Part shown: one piece after another, positions 1 through 15,337 of the stretch
Layout: each line of letters begins with the position of its first letter
Position numbering within the stretch: position 1 is the first letter of the stretch
Assembly: GCA_949317995.1 (NCBI GenBank)
Contig: OX439040.1
Span: forward strand, 28,622,030 to 28,686,029
Length of the DNA: 64,000 nt
Source of the DNA: Acholoe squamosa
Lineage: Eukaryota > Annelida > Polychaeta > Phyllodocida > Polynoidae
Direction: 5' to 3'
Position numbers and translations under genes: made by a program
The notes under the pieces: generated by a model
Databases searched by the model: none
Seen by the model: only the letters and a program-made list of their open reading frames with translations
What the model was told of the DNA's origin: nothing

Positions 1-575
1 TTGTCAAAATGATGCCGGCAAGCCGGCTTTTGTCAGCGTAGAATCTTAATGGCTGGCACAGGCCCTCTGGACGGAGGCCATTCAGGCCTGCCATGATCTC
101 AGCTTTCTTATGGTGAATGAATTTTATTAAATCTGCCTATAGGAAGTGAAGATGGCCTGCATGAAAGGGAAATGGCCAGCGTAATACGGCCACCTTGGCC
201 TGCGTCTATAAACGTTTTTTGGCAACACTGCCCATATGTTGTGCAAAGAATTTGAGATGATTTAGGAAGGACACTCAATACTTTGTTAGAAATAGGGCTA
301 GATGCACTTCACATTTGAAATTTGATTTACTCCTAGTACTGCCCGGTCGGCGCCTCATGGGTAGTAAGACTGTTGCACAAACTGGTTTGTTATCACAGTA
401 CTTCCCACATAAAGACAAATTCGTTATGTGTTGTGTTCATGATTTGCTGCAAAGTTCAGTTCTTAAGAAATCACTTCGAAAATTTGATATTCTGTGTCCC
501 ATTCATGAGAAAATGCAGGCGTTTTTCTTTTTCTTATTAGTTTTTCTCCTTATGTATGTAACAACGTCATATTGA

Positions 576-6490
<5,915 letters not shown>

Positions 6491-7344
6491 CCAGGCAGCG
6501 TGCGGAGATGCGACAACTGGGGATATATCCAGGCACTGCTGGGAGACCACCGGGGATAACCAACCACCAGGGAGCGCCGCCATGGGTTGAGCAGCAGGAG
6601 TCCACATGGAGTGTGTGTGCTCATCGAGAAGCCGTTATGTATGGGAGTACGGTGCCACTGTGTGGCATATGCAGGCTGTAATACAGATTGCCAAATGTAG
6701 GCGGATATGATGCAAGAGGAAAGGAAGAAAGCCTGGTTCCATGATAGCGAGTGCATGCAACTCATTTATATGTCCTATTATCTAAACTCTAGATACTGCA
6801 TAGTGGAGACAGTTGCAATAGGGAGAAAACATGAGATTTTTGTTTGTTGTACAGAGGAGCGGACGTGCGGGTGGTGACAAGATGAATATACTGCTATGTT
6901 TATAAGTTATTTTGAATAGAGCAAACACTGGAAGAATATATTGCAGTACCCTAGATTTCAATGGACACGTGAATATGGTAAATATTGTCTCAATTGAATG
7001 CTGTACATATAACTATATATACACACATAGCGATACCAAAATATTGGATGTTCCGATTATTTATGTGGATGACGGTTGTTATTGCGATTAATCCTAAGCG
7101 GTGTTTCCTGTTTACGTCTACTGGGTAGTACAGTACCAAATTTCTTCACCTCCATTCTCCCTCTGTCTGCAGACAAAGTTGTGCTTATCATTTCAGATGT
7201 GTTCAGTGTTCATGAAAAAAGAATTACAAATAATTGTGAATCAGAACAAATGTTTTCTGTGATGAGTTTTATGGTAGATTCTGTTACATCAAAGTGTAAT
7301 ATATATTGATTTGCTGGGAATCTGTCTGATAGTATTGTCAAAGA
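6491..7344 (+). other. Probable Miro 3' UTR / 3' flank
   Basis: This non-coding stretch follows the Miro stop codon and is interrupted at 7345-7348 by the E1 insertion. No AATAAA was noticed before the insertion. The nearest downstream candidates, after the 13.4-kb element, are AATAAA at 21,223-21,228 and 23,547-23,552. If either is the real polyadenylation signal, E1 sits inside the Miro 3' UTR. Confidence 0.4.
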
Positions 7345-7348
7345 ATAG

Positions 7349-7766
7349 TGTAGGGGTATGGTATTTTACACTTTAACGTTCATGCACCCGTGAGACTCAG
7401 ACCTAGGTCCTTCGGGTGTGGTGGGGGAATCCGGATGGCAGGTGGCAGCACCTGCCTCTGGGTTCGTATCCACTACACCAGGGGGCCTACCACTCGTCCG
7501 CCACACGTCACGTGGCCGGTCTGAGTTTCGCGGGCTTTTCCCCTATATAAGGCTGGTCCTAGCCCTAGGTTCCTCAGTAGTGGTTTACCCACTGCTCAAC
7601 CAGGTTGTTACCCGAAAGGGTAACCGAATGCACTAGCAGCATGTAGTCCTCTGAGGCTGTGATCGTATGTAACGCAAGCTCTGAAATAAAAGCTCGGTTG
7701 CCTACCCGGAAACTTTTCTCTCTCTTCGTTATGATTTAATCTAACTTAACGAGACGAACCACTACA
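7349..7766 (+). repeat. E1 5' LTR
   Basis: TG...CA ended, 418 bp. TATA box TATATAAG lies at 7544-7551 and the polyadenylation signal AATAAA at 7685-7690, giving an R region of roughly 120-140 nt. A CACGTG E-box lies upstream of the TATA at 7509-7514. In R, GTTACCC-GAAA-GGGTAAC (7607-7624) forms a perfect 7-bp hairpin closed by a GNRA-type tetraloop. A 72-codon open frame across the LTR is present in both copies but is probably fortuitous. Confidence 0.95.
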
Positions 7767-7767
7767 C

Positions 7768-7785
7768 TGGTGCCGTGACCAGTTG
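7768..7785 (+). other. Candidate primer-binding site of E1
   Basis: TGGTGCCGTGACCAGTTG starts one base after the 5' LTR, where the minus-strand primer tRNA should anneal. TGG matches a tRNA 3' CCA end. I cannot name the tRNA from sequence alone. Confidence 0.6.
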
Positions 7786-7809
7786 GTCTTCGGGTAAGCG
7801 CAGTCAGAA

Positions 7810-10551
7810 ATGACTGAGCTGAGCCCAGTTAGGGGAAATGGCTCAAATCGTGAGCTAGACTCCCCGATGGAGGATGGTGAAATCAAGTCACCACCCCAAG
7901 GTACGGAGTGGAGGGATCCACTAGAACACTACCCTGATGGGTTAGAAGATGTAAGAAGAAACTTACATCATGAACTGGATGAATTTGGAGACTCCTTATT
8001 CATGCCAGGAGGTACTTCGAAACCTGCACCAATGCATAAAAGTACTGCTCAATTTGGTAAATTACCATTTGAGGTACCAAAGCCTAGTGCAGGTATGTTT
8101 GAAACTCCATACAGTTCTCGAATTAAACACCAAAAATGTGGATTCGAAAAGAACAAAATGGACGAGCTTGAAGACATGAGAGCTGAATACGAGAAGATCC
8201 AGAAGGATCTTATTACACTGACCGGAACCCGAGACAAGATTCTGACTGAAAACAAACAGTTGATATCGGAACGTCTCGATTACGATCAGAGTTGTAGACG
8301 CCAACAACAATTGTTGTTGGATCAGATGGAGAAAGAAAAGCAAGATTTTCAACTCCAGCACGAACAGTATCGTGATGCACTATATACGGCGGATCTGGAA
8401 TACAGAGCCTCGTATGATGAGTTGAATAGAACTAAACAAGAGTTAAATTCAACTCAATCGGCCTACGGCAAGTATCAAGAAGAGCTGAAGAAAATAGAAT
8501 CAGCCTTCAAAGATGCTCGGGAAACGTACCAAAAACAGACCGATGAGCATGAAAAACTCAAAGATCAATTGATACGCGAATCCACAGATTTGGCTGTTAA
8601 ACAGACTAAAATGATGGATGATTATTCCGAACTGGAGGCTAAAGCTATCCAGATGTCAAAGTATCTAGAAGATACTGGTCGTGCAGTAGGCACTCTTGAA
8701 TCAGACTTCACTGTTTCAGGAATTGCCCTAAACACGACAAGTAACCAGATGTTCTCTTTGAGGGGCAATGACGGGGTAACAGAGACAACTGTACCTCGTT
8801 ATGAAGGAGTAAAGAGTCATCAGGTTAGATTTACAGATAATACCTCTATACCTCTTGGTCTAGGTACGGGAAATAAAGGGGATAATTCTGCGAGTGGAGC
8901 TAAACAAAGCCGCTCGGCAGGAAGCTCCACCTTTGACGGCGGATGGCCACAACAGTCACCTTTAGGGGGACCAAATGGCCCGTATGCCCAGTATGGATGG
9001 AATCAGTCCCAAACAGGAACGAATCCGTCCAATGGTAACACCCGGAACACGTCCGGAGGAACAACCGGACGAGCACCCGGAGGTTCCAGTACAGCTGGGG
9101 GGCAATCCGGATGTGATCAAGGATCCGGACCCTCAAGCGATCGTTCCAGGAGCAGACCCTCTGCCAGTGGGACTGGTTTCAATAATGGAAATCAGTCGTA
9201 TGGAACAGGAGGAAACACTAATCCCAATAGTGGTTTCTTTAGCTTTGGTGGAAATACACAACCCACCAATGGTCCAGGGCCGGCTCCCCAAACCAGTGGA
9301 TACACCTTTTCACAGGTGCCTCCATACGGAGCAGGGGGATCAGGAGGTGGAGGAGGACCACCATCCGGAGGCTTTGGAAGTACTTATGGTACGAATCCTC
9401 CAAGGAAAAAGAGACTCAGTCGCCGAGTATCTCTTTCTCCAGGGTTACAAGCGCTGCATGATTCTAATGCAGCGATTGCTAACTTAGGTGTTGATTGTTA
9501 CAATCAAGGTCTGGACGATACGGAGATCATGGAATGGAGTAAGGGTTTAACCCTTACTGGATCCACGAATCCGGCTCGTAGAATAGCTAAGATACCTACC
9601 CCCTTTAATGCCAAGAACCCTTGGAAGGAGGAGTATCAAGGCTGCGCGGATGTCTTTAACTGCAATGGATGGGGTAAAGCGGAAGCTCTGCCTTATTTAG
9701 TATGCTGGTTAAAGGAAGGCGACGGAAAAGGAGCCGTGGAACAATGGAGAGATTCTCAAATAACAGGACTCTCAGCCCATATGAAGTATGATGAACTCAT
9801 AGAGATTGCTTCATATTTATATGGGAATATAGTTGGAGAAGACCCTTGGCTGACGTTCACTAAAAGAACACAGAAGCCCAAGGAGTCTGCCAAAGTGTTC
9901 GGCTTAGAATGTCAACGACTGTTGCATAAAGCCAGACCTCAATGGAGACTAGATGATGAATGCTTCCTAGATGAGATGTTTAAACAATTCATTGAAGGAT
10001 TGCGGAATCAAGAACACAGGACAGTAGCCTGTGAAGCTTGGAAGAATGATGCCTCTTTGACAGATTTGTTCCAGTCCCTAGATCATTATGATCGAAAGGC
10101 CTGTATCTTTGCCGGGAAGGTACCCCAACGGATGTCAGCAATGATAATCCCGGAGGGAATACCCGAAACCGATTCATCCGAATCAGGGGAACCTGACGAA
10201 GATGAAAACGTTGGGGCCATTGGCCAAGGGAACCCCCGGTACAACCGGAACTGGGGAAAGAAACCGGGTTACGTCAAGGAGAAAGTGATCACTTCTAAAC
10301 CTCCTGTGACTCAACCCGATACCAAACCCACGACGGGTCCTTCTTTATCAGAGGACCTGGTTAACAATTTGGTAAAGAAGATTACTGAAAATCTTAGGAG
10401 GCCTAAGCCTGATAGGACTGTTGTGACATGCTTCCGATGTCAGGAAACTGGGCATTATGCTGCCGAGTGTGAGGCAGATAAGCCAGTTTATAGAAACACT
10501 CGTTACCGGAGCAATCCGGGTAAGGAGGACTCAGTGAAGAAGGAAAACTGA
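7810..10551 (+). CDS. gag: E1 Gag polyprotein (913 aa)
   Basis: This should be the structural protein of the E1 particle, binding the genomic RNA. ATG at 7810 is the first start after the primer site. The N-terminal ~110 residues are unstructured. Residues ~115-285 are rich in heptad-like E/K/L/Q and look like a long coiled coil. Residues ~340-530 are low-complexity Gly/Asn/Ser/Gln/Pro, followed by a basic patch (PRKKRLSRR). A capsid-like helical region comes next (~545-790; GLDDTEIMEWSK, PWKEEYQGCADVFNCNGWGK). Near the C terminus lies one CCHC zinc knuckle, CFRCQETGHYAAEC. The frame ends TGA at 10549-10551, directly after GGAAAAC. The long coiled coil plus disordered segment before the capsid makes it about twice the size of many Ty3 Gags. 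The capsid and knuckle region is matched by the broken Gag of E2, which supports the reading. Confidence 0.9.
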   Translation: MTELSPVRGNGSNRELDSPMEDGEIKSPPQGTEWRDPLEHYPDGLEDVRRNLHHELDEFGDSLFMPGGTSKPAPMHKSTAQFGKLPFEVPKPSAGMFETPYSSRIKHQKCGFEKNKMDELEDMRAEYEKIQKDLITLTGTRDKILTENKQLISERLDYDQSCRRQQQLLLDQMEKEKQDFQLQHEQYRDALYTADLEYRASYDELNRTKQELNSTQSAYGKYQEELKKIESAFKDARETYQKQTDEHEKLKDQLIRESTDLAVKQTKMMDDYSELEAKAIQMSKYLEDTGRAVGTLESDFTVSGIALNTTSNQMFSLRGNDGVTETTVPRYEGVKSHQVRFTDNTSIPLGLGTGNKGDNSASGAKQSRSAGSSTFDGGWPQQSPLGGPNGPYAQYGWNQSQTGTNPSNGNTRNTSGGTTGRAPGGSSTAGGQSGCDQGSGPSSDRSRSRPSASGTGFNNGNQSYGTGGNTNPNSGFFSFGGNTQPTNGPGPAPQTSGYTFSQVPPYGAGGSGGGGGPPSGGFGSTYGTNPPRKKRLSRRVSLSPGLQALHDSNAAIANLGVDCYNQGLDDTEIMEWSKGLTLTGSTNPARRIAKIPTPFNAKNPWKEEYQGCADVFNCNGWGKAEALPYLVCWLKEGDGKGAVEQWRDSQITGLSAHMKYDELIEIASYLYGNIVGEDPWLTFTKRTQKPKESAKVFGLECQRLLHKARPQWRLDDECFLDEMFKQFIEGLRNQEHRTVACEAWKNDASLTDLFQSLDHYDRKACIFAGKVPQRMSAMIIPEGIPETDSSESGEPDEDENVGAIGQGNPRYNRNWGKKPGYVKEKVITSKPPVTQPDTKPTTGPSLSEDLVNNLVKKITENLRRPKPDRTVVTCFRCQETGHYAAECEADKPVYRNTRYRSNPGKEDSVKKEN

Positions 10552-13500
10552 GAGGGGGTGTCCACAATGGCAACCGGATTACCCCCAGAGTGAGTGATTG
10601 CCATGACTGCCAGCCTATCGCAGCTTGCGGTACTGGCAAGAATCCTCTAGCGATTTCGCCCAGCAGTGAAGCTAAGGAGCCTGATCAGTTCCTTACTCAT
10701 GAGGCTGGGGAGACTGATAGTACACCAGGTGTCAAGAACCGGCAGAAGAACACAGAGGGGAAACCCGATATCAGTCCAGAGGGAGCGGCCAATGAGTTGG
10801 CCAGGGTGGGGTGTGCCCAGTTCCCCCCGGGTCATCCTTGTCTCGAATTCTTAAAGGGATGTGGATTTGACCTCGGCGCTAAGACGGAACTTGCTAAGTA
10901 TGCAAGTAGTCCTACCTACTTGAAAGGTAGGAGGTGGTACGCAGTTGTATCTGTGAGTGGTAGATCCGCTGAGTTTCTTGTCGATACGGGTGCTAGCCAC
11001 TCCTGTATTGCTAAGAGATTCTACGATCTTTTGCCTACGAATCATGAAACTTTCACAACGGAAGGAAATGCTCGTACGGCCGACGGTAGCATGATACAAA
11101 CGTTCGGTAGAACATGTATGAGGTTCAGTCTACAGGAAGATAAGGACTTCATCCTTACCCCTACTGTGGCGAACATCGCGGATGATGGTATACTCGGTCT
11201 GGATTTTGCTACATTATACGGAGCAAGGTTAGATTCCCAGAGGGGAATATTGGAAGTGAGAGACCCGTACCATCTCGAAGTACAATGTGTACTTAGGCAA
11301 GTAAGCAGTGTAGCCAGTGTAGCCCAGACTGTTAAGATACCACCAGGCACAGCCTGTGATGTCTTATGTCGAGCGGACAGACAGTTTTCAGGAAAAACTG
11401 GAGTTGTAGAGCCAGACATGGCCATGTTGTCAAGTATCGGATTGGAATCCGCTGATGTTCTAGTAGCTAACGCTGCTTGGACGGTGGTTCCTATATCCAA
11501 TACCGGTAACAAGACTGTCTATGTACAGAAGGATACGATCCTTGGATCGGTTGTCTTATCCGAATTGATAGAAGACTGTAAACATGTTTCGGCACCCGGA
11601 GCCCCTTCCTCACCCGAAAGGAGCCCGGAACTAGACACTCTAGTAGCCGAAAGCCATGTAGAAAGTGATGAACAACGTGAAGCTCTAACTGACTTGTTGT
11701 ACAAGTACCGTAAAGCTTTTGCAGCACCGAGTGAACAATTGGGGCGTACCGATAAAGTACTGCATACGATTGACACTGGTGAGAATGAACCTTTTAAGAT
11801 TCCTTATAGAAGACTCCCACTAGCCAAAAAAAAGGTAGCTGAGGAGGAGATAGCTAAAATGCTTGAACAGGATGTAATAATTCCATCAACCAGTCCTTGG
11901 TCTAGCCCTGTGTGCATGGTGACCAAGAAAGATGGTAGCATCCGTTTCTGCATAGATTACCGGAAATTGAATGGTATGACCAAGAAGAATTCATATCCCT
12001 TACCACGGATCGATGAGACTATAGACTCCCTTGGAGGTAAGCAATGGTATTGCTCTCTAGACTTACAATCCGGGTACTGGCAAGTGGGTATGCATCCGAA
12101 AGATATGGAGAAGACGGCCTTTTCCAGTCATATTGGATTATTCCAGTATAATGTGATGCCGTTTGGATTGTGCAATGCACCGGCGACATTTGAAGCCATG
12201 ATGGAAACTTTATTAAGTGACCTTTTATGGAAGAAATGTCTCGTCTATCTAGACGATGTGATTGTCTTTGGAAAGACATACGAAGAATGCTTGGAAAATT
12301 TAGGTATGGTCCTGGAAAGGATCATAACTAATGGTTTGAAGCTGAAACCCAAGAAGTGCGATCTTTTCAAAAGATCTATTAATTACTTGGGGCGAATAAT
12401 CTCGAATGAAGGGATTAAAGCCGATCCGGAGAAACTGGATGCCGTGTCAAATTGGCAAGCACCCACGAATGCGAAAGAAGTTAGGTCCTTCCTCGGATTC
12501 TGTTCCTACTACCGGGACTTTATCCCAGGATATTCAAGGGTTGCCTTTCCTATCCAGAGTTTGTCCCACTGGACACCCGGGATCAGAAAGGAACGATTCC
12601 CTTGGGGACCCGAGCAAGACGAGGCCTTTATGAAAATAAAGGATTTGTTTGCTATCACACCTGTGTTGAGATACCCCACGGAGAATGATCATTTCATTCT
12701 AGATACTGATGCTAGTAATGAAAGCATAGGAGCCGCCCTTTCTCAGGTCCAGGATGGGGTCGAAGTTCCTATAGCCTTCGCTAGTAACACGTTGAGTAAA
12801 TCTCAAAGAAACTATTGTACCACTAAACGTGAGTTGTTGGCTGTGGTGGTCTATACGAAGAAGTTCAAGCACTTTTTGTGGGGGAGTGATTTCACTCTAC
12901 GGACTGATCACTCTTCCCTCAGATGGTTATTGAACTTCAAAGATGCAGAGGGGATGATAGGTCGCTGGTTAGCGCACCTATCCGAATTCGGTCTAAATCA
13001 CAGCCAGATTGAACACCGAGCCGGGGCAAAGCATTTGAATGCAGATGCTTTGTCTAGAATCCCAGTGAGGAAATGTGCAAATGCTGAGTGCACTGATTGT
13101 GGAGCACACAATGCTGTGTTGGCAGGGGTTCGAGTTCCATTCGAAACCCATCCGGAACATGTCTTGAATTGGTCCTTGGAGACCATCAGGCAGTTCCAGA
13201 AGTCTGATGCAGTCACATCACGTTTGATTAAATTCCTTAATCAGGGTATCTGTCCCCCAAGACCCGTAGTGTCATTGGAGAACAGAGAGATGAGACGATT
13301 CTTAGCTCAATGGGCCGAGCTAAAAGTCCGGGATGGTATTCTGTTTCGATGGAAGAACCATTCTAATAGGAACAAAACCTTGCAAGTTGTCATACCTAGT
13401 GCTATGCGACGAGATATTATGTATTTCTGTCATGGACATAGAACTAGTGGGCACTTTGGAAAGAAAAGGTCTCTAGAACGTCTGACCAGACGATACTATT

Positions 13501-14783
13501 GGCCCGGCATGAGTACAGATCTCACCCGATGGGTGGAGACCTGTCCCGAGTGCTGTAAGAACAAACCAGGACCCGGGTTAGGCAAGCTGCCATTATCCCA
13601 GGAACTGTTTGGTGTAAGGTTTGCTAGAATAGCTGTTGACATTATTAGTGGAATTCCCCCCACTCCTAGTGGCAACACGTGTATGATGGTCGTGTCTGAT
13701 TATTATACCAAGTACACCCGAGTGTTCCCTTTACCGGATCATAAGGCTGTTACTTGTGCTATGGCCTTTGTAAAAGGGTGGGTGCTGCACCTAGGTGTCC
13801 CACTCATGTTACATAGTGACCAAGGCAGAGAATTTGAGTCTAGTCTGTGGCAGGAGATGTGTAATTGTCTGGCGATCTGCAAGACAAGAACTAATCCCTA
13901 CAGACCACAGAGCGATGGACAAGTAGAGAGATTCAATAGGACTTTGATCCAAGTATTGAAGTCTCTAGTAAATGAGCAGATGGATGATTGGGATGAACAA
14001 TGTGAATTCGTGGTACATGCCTATAATGGCACTGTGCATTCGAGCACAAACTGTTCTCCTAATCTCCTCGTTTTTGGAGAGGATTTGATTATGCCAGCCG
14101 ATTTGGTGTTCGGCGTAATAAGAATGAATCCGGAAGCCCCTTGCCAGGTGATGTTTGTAGAATCCCTACGGGATAATTTCAAACAAGCCTATGAGAGGGT
14201 TAGAGACGAGTTGCAGAAAACTGCGCGTTGGCAGAAAGTTGGCTATGACACAGGTCTAAAAGCTAGATTTTTTAATCTAGGGGATAGAGTACTGCGTCTA
14301 CACCAACCTCTAGCTAACTTGAAATTAGCCAGTAATTGGGATGGACCTTTCACTATAACTCAGGTTATTAGTGATTGCACAGTGATTATTAAATCACAGC
14401 TTGGTAAATGTTACAAGTCAAATGTAGCGAGACTACGCCCATGGAGGGGGAGGGATACCTCCACCGAAATGTACGGCGATGGTCTATTGGAAGTAATGGA
14501 ACAGAGTCGTGTTAAGCAACTCGAAGTGGTACCGACCCGAAAGCGAGGACCCGGGCGGCCACGGAAGGTTGCAGACCCGAAGAGGGTGGTGCCCCCTGTC
14601 GTAACATCCGGAAAGCAGGGGAAGATACAAAAAGTCTCGGCAGGCGCAGGTAAAAATAAGAGGAAAGGTCCCTCTAAGGCTAAGAAGACCTTGGAAAAGG
14701 CTCTTATGGATACCAGGTCAATAAAAGAGGCCTCAAAACCTCTTAGACGCAGTCCAAGGTTGCTACAGACTGCCGTAACCTAG
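10524..14783 (+). CDS. pol: E1 Pol polyprotein: protease, RT, RNase H, integrase with AT-hook tail
   Basis: The frame opens at 10524, overlaps gag by 28 nt and has no in-frame ATG before the protease, so it should be made as a Gag-Pol fusion. Domains in order are aspartic protease (FLVDTGASHSC, GILGLDFA), reverse transcriptase (IDYRKLNGMTKKNSYPLPRID, catalytic YLDDVIVF) and RNase H (ILDTDASNESIGAAL, RTDHSSLRWLL). Integrase follows, with an HHCC zinc module (GHRTSGHFG ... CPECC), DDE core (AVDIISG, LHSDQGREFE, QVERFNRTL) and a GPF module (WDGPFTITQV). A basic tail of about 100 residues contains RKRGPGRPRK, an AT-hook core, and SKAKK repeats. It ends RRSPRLLQTAVT. Catalytic residues are all present. 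There is no chromodomain; the AT-hook may take that targeting role (inference). RT and integrase order is that of Ty3/Gypsy. Confidence 0.95.
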   Translation, partial: GGLSEEGKLRGGVHNGNRITPRVSDCHDCQPIAACGTGKNPLAISPSSEAKEPDQFLTHEAGETDSTPGVKNRQKNTEGKPDISPEGAANELARVGCAQFPPGHPCLEFLKGCGFDLGAKTELAKYASSPTYLKGRRWYAVVSVSGRSAEFLVDTGASHSCIAKRFYDLLPTNHETFTTEGNARTADGSMIQTFGRTCMRFSLQEDKDFILTPTVANIADDGILGLDFATLYGARLDSQRGILEVRDPYHLEVQCVLRQVSSVASVAQTVKIPPGTACDVLCRADRQFSGKTGVVEPDMAMLSSIGLESADVLVANAAWTVVPISNTGNKTVYVQKDTILGSVVLSELIEDCKHVSAPGAPSSPERSPELDTLVAESHVESDEQREALTDLLYKYRKAFAAPSEQLGRTDKVLHTIDTGENEPFKIPYRRLPLAKKKVAEEEIAKMLEQDVIIPSTSPWSSPVCMVTKKDGSIRFCIDYRKLNGMTKKNSYPLPRIDETIDSLGGKQWYCSLDLQSGYWQVGMHPKDMEKTAFSSHIGLFQYNVMPFGLCNAPATFEAMMETLLSDLLWKKCLVYLDDVIVFGKTYEECLENLGMVLERIITNGLKLKPKKCDLFKRSINYLGRIISNEGIKADPEKLDAVSNWQAPTNAKEVRSFLGFCSYYRDFIPGYSRVAFPIQSLSHWTPGIRKERFPWGPEQDEAFMKIKDLFAITPVLRYPTENDHFILDTDASNESIGAALSQVQDGVEVPIAFASNTLSKSQRNYCTTKRELLAVVVYTKKFKHFLWGSDFTLRTDHSSLRWLLNFKDAEGMIGRWLAHLSEFGLNHSQIEHRAGAKHLNADALSRIPVRKCANAECTDCGAHNAVLAGVRVPFETHPEHVLNWSLETIRQFQKSDAVTSRLIKFLNQGICPPRPVVSLENREMRRFLAQWAELKVRDGILFRWKNHSNRNKTLQVVIPSAMRRDIMYFCHGHRTSGHFGKKRSLERLTRRYYWPGMSTDLTRWVETCPECCKNKPGPGLGKLPLSQELFGVRFARIAVDIISGIPPTPSGNTCMMVVSDYYTKYTRVFPLPDHKAVTCAMAFVKGWVLHLGVPLMLHSDQGREFESSLWQEMCNCLAICKTRTNPYRPQSDGQVERFNRTLIQVLKSLVNEQMDDWDEQCEFVVHAYNGTVHSSTNCSPNLLVFGEDLIMPADLVFGVIRMNPEAPCQVMFVESLRDNFKQAYERVRDELQKTARWQKVGYDTGLKARFFNLGDRVLRLHQPLANLKLASNWDGPFTITQVISDCTVIIKSQLGKCYKSNVARLRPWRGRDTSTEMYGDGLLEVMEQSRVKQLEVVPTRKRGPGRPRKVADPKRVVPPVVTSGKQGKIQKVSAGAGKNKRKGPSKAKKTLEKALMDTRSIKEASKPLRRSPRLLQTAVT
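10542..10586 (+). promoter_or_regulatory. Probable -1 ribosomal frameshift site, E1 gag-pol
   Basis: The heptamer G GAA AAC (10542-10548) lies directly before the gag TGA. The pol frame is -1 relative to gag and opens at 10524. Five bases downstream, GGGGGT (10554-10559) can pair with ACCCCC (10581-10586), giving a hairpin at the usual stimulator distance. The identical G GAA AAC TGA sits at the gag end of the diverged element E2 (32,811-32,820, - strand). The heptamer is not a perfect X XXY YYZ site, so the exact slip is uncertain. Confidence 0.65.
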
Positions 14784-15337
14784 CCTGTTAACACAACGAG
14801 TGTGTTGTCCTGTACTGTGTACTGTTATATGTTGTAACCTAGTTCAATGTATATTTGAGCCGGTCAAGAGTCTCTGGAAAAGGTCCTATGACAATGAACC
14901 CATGGTTTTGGACGGATAATCCGGTGGATATGCTTATGCTATCCATAAACTCCAGAATACCTAGCGAATTGTCATAGTCGAACCCTGAGTACGGACGGAC
15001 GACCGATCGGGTATTGTATTGTTTTTATGTAAGGGCGCGTGACCTAATTAAGGGCACGCGGGAAAGTTGTTGACCCATTTTCGAATGGTCACGTGAGGCG
15101 CCGGTTTGATCATGCGCAGCGATTCAAGTTCGAGTATCCCGCCATATTGTCTTATTCCTGCGAAGGAAGAAGACGTGGCCGAGGGTGGTCTTGCTCTTGT
15201 TGGAGTCTGATAGCCCGTGACAGCCATATTCCGAGGTGTGCCCTCGTTAAAAGGCACCCGCCTTTCACTGGGTAAGCAGTACTCACTGCTTATCCGGTGG
15301 ATTGGGATATTTTATCCCCGAACAGCCACTTCTGTCG
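14784..15337 (+). promoter_or_regulatory. E1 pol-ORF3 spacer, candidate internal promoter
   Basis: A 554-bp gap separates pol and the third ORF. Around 15,085-15,240 it becomes GC-richer and holds an E-box (GTCACGTGAG), an NRF1-like CATGCGCAG and two CCATATT words resembling YY1 sites, typical of TATA-less animal promoters. The equivalent gap of E2 also carries CCATATTG, a CACGTG E-box and a full TGACGTCA. The alternative is a splice acceptor for a subgenomic RNA. I saw no decisive polypyrimidine-AG next to the start. Confidence 0.4.

Noticed and set aside
7418-7636. 72-codon frame in the E1 LTR, identical at 20,397-20,615
   Set aside because: Identity is explained by the LTRs being duplicates; it spans TATA and the R hairpin and has no protein features.
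8975-9487. 170-codon + frame inside E1 gag
   Set aside because: Shadow of the low-complexity Gag segment in another frame; composition follows the codon pattern of Gag.
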